Origin: Panorpa germanica
Taxonomy: Eukaryota; Arthropoda; Insecta; Mecoptera; Panorpidae
Length of the DNA stretch: 64,000 bases
NCBI GenBank assembly: GCA_963678705.1
Contig: OY783203.1
Location: 44,268,347-44,332,346, forward strand
Reading direction: 5' to 3'
Part shown: piece by piece, positions 57,784 to 64,000 of the stretch
How the letters are laid out: each line of letters opens with the position of its first letter
Numbering within the stretch: the first letter of the stretch is position 1
Notes under the pieces: model-generated
The model's input: only the letters and a program-made list of their open reading frames with translations
What the model was told of the DNA's origin: nothing
The model's database searches: none
Position numbers and translations under genes: made by a program

Positions 57784-58844
57784 AAAATATCAAAAAACTA
57801 TACCATTAAATATTAATATAATATGTAAACTTTTTTAATGAATGTATTGACGGCTTTTCATCCATGACTGACTAGGTGCTAAATTTCTTCCACTTTGAAC
57901 TATTTTCAAGAAAATAACAATTTAAAATAAACATTTGTTAGTGAAAGAATGCAGTGATATCAGTGGTATAACATGAACGTGTAAATGTTGTCGCTTGTTT
58001 ACAGAAACATTGGATAAATATAACTTCTATAAATAATGATAATAAATATAAAAATAAACATAAATATTTTATTAAAGATTGGAATGTAATAATGCAATAA
58101 TTTATTATAAATACATGGCCTTTACTATTTTTATCGTATATAGATCGTAACTCAGAATAAATACCTATTTTATTGTTTAAACTTAATAATATTTTTAAAT
58201 TAAGCTGAAAGCAATGTCTCAAAAATGTACGAGATAAATAAACTGTGATAATAGGTGTTATAAGTGTATTTATAGCCAAGGTTATATTTCTAGATTCTTG
58301 AATTATTTTCAAAAAGAATGCTCTTTTTCAATAAAGCAATTAAGTACGAGCTCCAATTTTGGCCTCTTTGGAAGAACTCCCCCGCATAGCCTAGTAGCTT
58401 TGCATCCAACGTAGTTCTTTTCATCATCATAATAATGTTTTTGGTGTTCCCAAACAAAAATATCCAATAAAAAAATTTTTTGATGGCCCTTCCATAAAAG
58501 GAAGTTTTGCAGTCATAAAAACAGTTATTTCAAATCAAGGTAATGAAGATAATTACGTAGCTTCACTCCAACTGCTGAATAAACTTAAATTAACATTTTA
58601 AGAAATTTATTCAAACCAGCAAAAAAATGTAAATAATAATTTCCGTGCGACTTTTAGTGTATGTACTTTTATAAGATTCAGTGTATTAAAGAAATATGGA
58701 TTTATTTTTTACTGTGTAGGTCACAATCGGATGCAAAAGTATAGTCAAATATTTTGATAAAAACGTTACGTACTCCAAGTAGAATAGTATTTTTTTAAGA
58801 CTGTACACAATCAGTTTCCGTAGAATAGTGGTTTTACTAGTCAG
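57784..58844. other. AT-rich non-coding stretch
   Basis: No gene is recognised. The 124-codon minus frame at 57938-58312 is I/L/F/Y-rich and taken as chance. Confidence 0.45.
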
Positions 58845-58910
58845 GGCAGCCTTAGGGGTGGCAAGCAGGGCAATCTCCCGGGGCCTCGCGCACTCGCACA
58901 ACAACCCAAG
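58845..58910 (+). mobile_element. hAT-like terminus, fragment
   Basis: CAGGGCAGCCTTAGGGGTGG, then CAAGCAGGGCAATCTCCCGG and GGCCTCGCGC. GC-rich CAGGG... ends of this type with a GGCAA(T)...CCC core occur on hAT-family MITEs in insects. The partner end was not found, so it is a fragment and the call is tentative. Confidence 0.35.
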
Positions 58911-59211
58911 TAGAAAAAATCATTCAAATATAAAATTTTAGGATTGTAAATTTGTAACTTTTGCATGTCTCGTCAATCATCATCAAAAATACTTACTTTC
59001 AATTTAGATAAATTACACAAAGAACAAATGTCTTGCAAAGATTTGCCGCTCCGGGAACTCGCAATGGCAAAGACACACGCTGTTACTAGATAATTAACTA
59101 TAGTTCAAATTACGAGAGTTCAGCGGTGATTAATGGTTAAAAGAATTGTAGAAGTCCACGATACGATGGTGAACTTTATCTTATCTCTATAGAAAAAGGA
59201 GTGCTTTTTCA

Positions 59212-59300
59212 TTGTATTATAGATTTATACGGCTCAACTTATTTTAAGCATGAATCACCGCCGAACTCTCATGATTTGAACTATACCTTTACCATTACGT
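59212..59300 (+). repeat. Dispersed repeat DR-E, fragment
   Basis: TTGTATTATAGATTTATACG, then TCACCGCCGAAC and CATGATTTGAACTATA. Counterpart of 51222-51305. Confidence 0.5.
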
Positions 59301-60882
59301 GAATAACAAAACAACAGAAAATTATCTCTAAAATATGTATTACAATTCTTTATAGTAAAATATAAATATTACTCATAATGATATTAAAACAAGTAATAAG
59401 GAAATAGTTTTAAAACCATTCAAGATTACACACCGTATAGCTATTTCTTCCTGCCAATATTAGAAACATATTTAAAATATGCAAAAACATATAAGGTGCA
59501 AAACAGAAACAAGTGTTATCTTATAAATGCTGGAACAATAATTATTTATTATCTATTTTTGTTATTATTGTAATTCGATAGCATTACTCAATGTTACATA
59601 GGAGTGGAGCCAAAGATCATTTCATAATTTTTAATCAAAATAAATAATTATGTCATAGTTACTTAGTACTTATACTTTTGACTAAATTCGAATACTGCAT
59701 GGCAGTATAAAATATTATATATACTGTTATATTTTTAGATCAATCTTGTATATAATGTGTATAAGTTATATAAAATAAGGCTAATTTTAGACTAATTAAT
59801 TTTAATTTTATTAAAACTATTCGTTACAACACGCAATGTTATTTCTAAGTATTAAGGTAATCACGTCAAATATTAGCAGCAGGGGTGTAGCAATAAATTT
59901 CGTGAAGCTAAATTTTTTTAAAAAACTTTTAAATGATTAGACCTATGCACAGATAGAAAATAAATATTAGAATTAGCTTGTATCAAAGACAATTTTTTAC
60001 CATCTAAAGTGAAACTTATAGTCTAAAATTGGTAATATTGTAAAATTATTGTTTTTGAATTTTTTATATGAATTCAAATTTATTTATATGTAGTTAAATT
60101 TAAATAATTGAGAAAGGGTAATACTTTTGAGTTATTAAATATTATCCTTTGTTTTACCTGTATTATATTTGGTTAGAGTAATTAAGTTGACACTGCTGAG
60201 ATTACGGTTAGTTTTGTTAAAATTTAAATCTTAATATATTAAATAATAATTTATTGTATATTAGTTTTCTGTTACTAATGTAAAATTTCTACATGCACAG
60301 TATATTTTATCATTAATTACAATACAATTTGCATTTAAAACTATTATATAAATGTCTACGAATTACTTTTTTTAGGTCTTACGCGCGAAATCCGATTATA
60401 TCTATTTATAATTGCGTCCTAGCCTAATTGAAATTATGTTTCTTTCGATACTAAAAAATACCAGATAATGACATATTTTCATCAAAAAGACTTATCGATG
60501 CAGATGACAATCAAAAAACATAGATCTGTGTGAAAAGTGCAAAATCACAATAAGATATTACATAAAATATAACTATTCATTTATGCAAATAATACATTAC
60601 GTGCTCCTAGACATTTTAATAACATTTAAACTTTTTAAACTGAGTTTACATGTATTTTGAAATTGGGTTATAATTAATGAAATGTCTGTTATTATTTTTC
60701 ATTGTAACATCAATTTAAATGAATATCTGAATGTTGGAAAAGAAAACAAAGCAGAAACAAATTTAAAAATAAAAATAAAATTATAAACACAAGTGGAGTT
60801 GATTACGACCCTGTGAAGATATTTTAAATAATAATAATAATAAATATTAACACTGTTACATTTGCATCCATTTTTAGACAGT
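59301..60882. other. AT-rich stretch upstream of the peritrophin gene
   Basis: No gene or shared repeat was recognised. A short (AAT)n run lies at 60830-60845. Confidence 0.5.
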
Positions 60883-60917
60883 TATATAAAGAGTTTTAGG
60901 TTCAAAATCTTCAGTCT
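60883..60917 (+). promoter_or_regulatory. TATA box plus initiator of the chitin-binding gene
   Basis: TATATAAA at 60883-60890 and TCAGT at 60911-60915, the arthropod initiator word, are spaced so that the initiator A (60913) falls 30 bp after the first base of the TATA box. This is the canonical layout and predicts a start at about 60913 and an 18-nt leader before the ATG at 60931. Confidence 0.8.
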
Positions 60918-60930
60918 GAAAAATACATCT

Positions 60931-62713
60931 ATGCAGAACAAAGCTCACAAAATGCTTAAAATCTGTGCTTGGCTATCTACATTGGTAATTCTAGTATATT
61001 ATGTAAATGTGAGTTATCCTAGATAATGTGTATCTAATTTATTTTAATCCTTTCCAGCTAGTGACTAGTTATGCTGCAGGACTACCTGAATTTATTCAAG
61101 GGACTCCAATTACTACTCCAGAACCCGATGAGTTGTACTGTAACGCCCCCAGTATTTTGGAGTGTCACAGCTGCAAACATATTAGGGTAAGTTCAAAATT
61201 GTTCACTCAAAATTTTGCAATGAACTAATAATTACTTTTTTTATTTTTGAACGTTTTCAAGATCTGTCTTCTTCAGATTCTCGGTTTCTAACTACTATCG
61301 TTTAATATTATCATTGAATGTTTATATACTCTAATAAAACTGATATCTTATTATTATACTATAGATATGTGATTCGAAAAGCAAAATTGCGGCTATCAGA
61401 CGATGCGCCGACGCAACACCGTTCTGCAACAATAAGAAATGCTCCCCCACTCCTGATAGAAATCTTTGCAAAAGCGATGCTCTCTGCCCTAAACCAAATA
61501 AATACTTCCAAAGTAAGTATGAAATATATTTCATTTTATAATACCATATCCGAGAAGTACTTTGTGCTTGACACCCGATTGCTGTCTTGGGTTTTGATCC
61601 CTGAAGTAGCTCAATATTATCTAGGTTTGGTTATTTCGATTTTCAATAAGACTTAGTATCGGTCGACTTTAATTAAAATAAGTAAAATGTAAAAAGTAAT
61701 TTAGAAAATACAGTTGTCATATAGAAAAATATAGTTGATAATACTCCTCTAGCTAGCGTATCTTGCTAAACGTAAATTTATGTAATATTTAATGTAATAT
61801 TCTTGTCTATTGTTACTTTTTATGAGTGTCGCAAACATGAAAATACATGTAAAATACACATTATATGATGTTAAATAAAAAAAATGAATTTTATTAACAA
61901 AACATAAATGGATTTTACAAGTAATTTTGTTTTGATGTAATTTGATATTACATTAAACTTAATAAATGTTATGTAAAGGGTAAAAGTATTTATGTCAACT
62001 AAACCTTGAATACTAACGGTTTAATTCTTATTGCAGATCCAACAAACTGCAAAGAATATCACTATTGTGACTCTATGAAGATGGCAATCAGATATCAGTG
62101 TCCTCCAAAGTACGTGTACGACCAGAAAACATCAAACTGCAAATTGGCAACATTTAACCGTACTTGCTCAGAAATCGACTGTAAATTGCCCACAAACCAA
62201 GAACAACTGATTCCCTATCCAGGAGAAAATTCTATCTACACATACTGCGACGTTACTGATGGCAGAACAATCATATTTGCGTGCGACGAAGGCGAACACT
62301 TCGAAGTTGAAACCTTGTCATGCGAATTTGCTTGTCAAGCGGAAGGTCATTTTGTGTACAAACACAACTGCAGAAAATATAATGCATGTTACTCAAATTC
62401 CAACAACACATTTACTAAGGTTTTAACTGATTGTCCACCAGGAATGATATTTAATTCTGAAAAAAAAGTATGTGATCTTAACCTGAAGGAATGTCCTCCG
62501 AAACCATCGAAGAAACGAATAATCTCTAACACTTCTAAGAAAAATATTCCAGCAATTTCAGAAGCACCGATTAAAAAACGAAGAGTCATAAGATCAAAAA
62601 GTAGGTTGAATACTGATCCTATCTCCGCGCAAAAAATTATTCCTCAAAAGAAAGCAAAAATAATATATTCCCCAGTAACCGGAATTTTTACAATAGAACC
62701 AAACCAAAAATAA
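60931..62713 (+). CDS. Secreted peritrophin-like chitin-binding protein, four exons
   Basis: Coding exons are 60931-61008, 61058-61186, 61365-61512 and 62037-62713 with GT-AG introns (donors GTGAGT, GTAAGT, GTAAGT; phases 0, 0, 1), giving 343 aa. Residues 1-26 hold a hydrophobic signal segment (ICAWLSTLVILVYYV); Met8 is an alternative start. Residues 54-104 are a Cys-rich N-terminal region unlike CBM14. Then come three peritrophin-A (CBM14) type units: 110-162 (C110, C123, C129, C140, C153, C162, with NPTNCKEYHYCD), 167-214, and 218-271 (C218, C230, C236, C251, C264, C271). Unit 2 lacks the second and sixth Cys. A Lys/Arg-rich tail (272-343) follows. Such proteins bind chitin in the gut peritrophic matrix or cuticle; the tissue is unknown here. 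A SINE fragment sits in intron 3. The exact orthologue is not named. Confidence 0.88.
61553..61680 (+). mobile_element. SINE copy, degraded, in intron 3
   Basis: Plus orientation: GTGCTTGACACCCGATTGCT, TGGGTTTTGATCCC (box B), TAGGTTTGGTTATT, then TAGTATCGG. It lies just after the intron 3 donor of the chitin-binding gene. The middle is deleted. Confidence 0.68.
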
Positions 62714-64000
62714 TTCTTTTTTGATATTCTTTATTTTTTTTATTATGCATATCTTTTTAATAATATATAATGTTATATTGCAACGTTTTACTTAAACGAA
62801 ACCTAATAATATTAATCTAAATTTAAAAGGTGAACTAATTTTTCTTTTATTTAATATTTAAAAAGGACTGCTAAAAATTTTATAATTTCTGAAAAGAAGA
62901 TGTTATAATTTCATTGAAACGAAAAAAAAAATTGACGATCATAATGTCAATTAAATTTGTTACAGAGTGTTACCAATTAGATTACATTTTGCACATAAAT
63001 TGAAACTTGTTATGTAAAATAGATCTTAATGCCGAACTAACCGTGTTTAGCAAGTATATAGTTAAGCAATCAATTTAATGTAACATACAAAATATACACT
63101 TACCTATTTACCAATTTTAAATATTTGTAATGTTCATATTATAAGTTCATGGTACCAAATTCAATATAAACTTTATGATAACTCCAAAAAGAAGAATTAT
63201 TATTATTTGAATCAAAAATACCATATTATCTATATAGTAAAAACTAAATTAGAGATAACACACATTAGTAAATAAATTCAATTTACTTTGATACATTTCT
63301 AATCTCTAGAAAAACAACAAGTAGTTTTAAGTTAGGAGTAAATAGTAATAGGAAATAAACTGGTTTTTATCAGAGTGGTTAACAAAGGAATTATTTGCAT
63401 GTGAAATGTGTACTGCTTATATTTTGAGGTAAATTGTTAATTGAGATATAATTTTTTTTAATATAGTAAATACTTAATTATATATAATAATAATAAATAT
63501 ATAATAATTATTCACACATTTTGTTATATATTGTTTATTACTACTATATTTGTTTTATTAAAAGTAAATATTGCAATAATATAATCTTTGTTCTATATTT
63601 AGTTGGATCGAAATCAATTGCGTTATTATTTCGAGTTTAGGCTTGCTCAATTAAAAATATCATAATTTTAAGATAGGTTTTTAATTTTAAAGGAAAAAAA
63701 ACATTTGACAGCATTATAATTAAAGGAATATTTAGACTCTGTTTTCTAAAAGAATTAAATAAGTTCCGTAATAGAAACTAGATATTTTTGGTTTTAGTCC
63801 AGTCAATGTACCAATAATCTTTTCTTTTATCCAATAATCTTTATTTTACAAAAATATATAAACGAGATCTTTACCTCTAAAACTTATTGTTTAATATAAG
63901 GAAATAACGATATCACTCACAATAAGGATTTGTGTTCCTTTCTTTTGCTTTACGTATAACAATATACCCGTACAGTACATGGTTGACCGAAGCTACGCAA
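62714..64000. other. 3' flank of the chitin-binding gene, AT-rich
   Basis: No further gene is seen. AATATATAATG about 45 nt after the stop may act as a non-canonical poly(A) signal; canonical AATAAA words occur only from about 63270. Confidence 0.45.

Noticed and set aside
57938-58312. 124-codon minus-strand frame with hydrophobic stretches
   Set aside because: Hydrophobicity follows from T-rich codons. No receptor or transporter signature and no splice sites were seen.

Overview
This is a very AT-rich (roughly 70-73% A+T by eye), intron- and repeat-dominated stretch of animal nuclear DNA, almost certainly from an insect and most likely a fly. The reasons are one unmistakable metabotropic glutamate receptor exon, a secreted peritrophin-type chitin-binding protein with a 49-nt intron and an arthropod TATA plus TCAGT promoter, mariner and Tc1 transposase remnants, a tRNA-like SINE family and many (TA)n runs. 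The species cannot be named from sequence alone.

Layout. 0-14 kb: repeats and apparently non-coding DNA, presumably intron of the receptor gene. 14054-14233 (minus): one 60-codon exon of an mGluR ligand-binding domain with clean splice sites; no other exon of that gene was recognised. 16.5-17 kb: an unassigned 143-codon minus-strand ORF. 17-30 kb: repeats, including a near-perfect 47-bp-stem hairpin at 23.1 kb and a full-length SINE at 23.7 kb. 30.6-34.5 kb: two convergent intronless genes for Arg-rich basic proteins (163 and 236 aa) that may be diverged paralogues; the larger carries two SILK-type motifs and an RVxF-type motif, the short docking signatures of protein phosphatase 1 partners. 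34.9-38.2 kb: a deleted Tc1-like element, two GC-richer islands, and a dispersed repeat interrupted by a PIF/Harbinger-like MITE. 38-60 kb: LINE scraps, SINEs and other repeats, plus three coding-like islands of unknown nature. 60.9-62.7 kb (plus): a complete four-exon chitin-binding gene with its promoter. After that, apparently empty AT-rich DNA.

The genes do not form a pathway. The strongest reading is one long receptor gene on the minus strand with small intronless genes lying inside or beside it, and the peritrophin gene on the opposite strand. Whether 30-63 kb is truly inside the receptor gene cannot be decided without its upstream exons.

Repeats were recognised by comparing copies within the window. 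They are the SINE (about 22 copies), six other dispersed families here named DR-A to DR-F, several inverted-repeat elements, mariner and Tc1 remnants, and two LINE scraps. No LTR element or virus-like element was recognised. Splice sites, promoters and family names come from reading alone; no database search was run.
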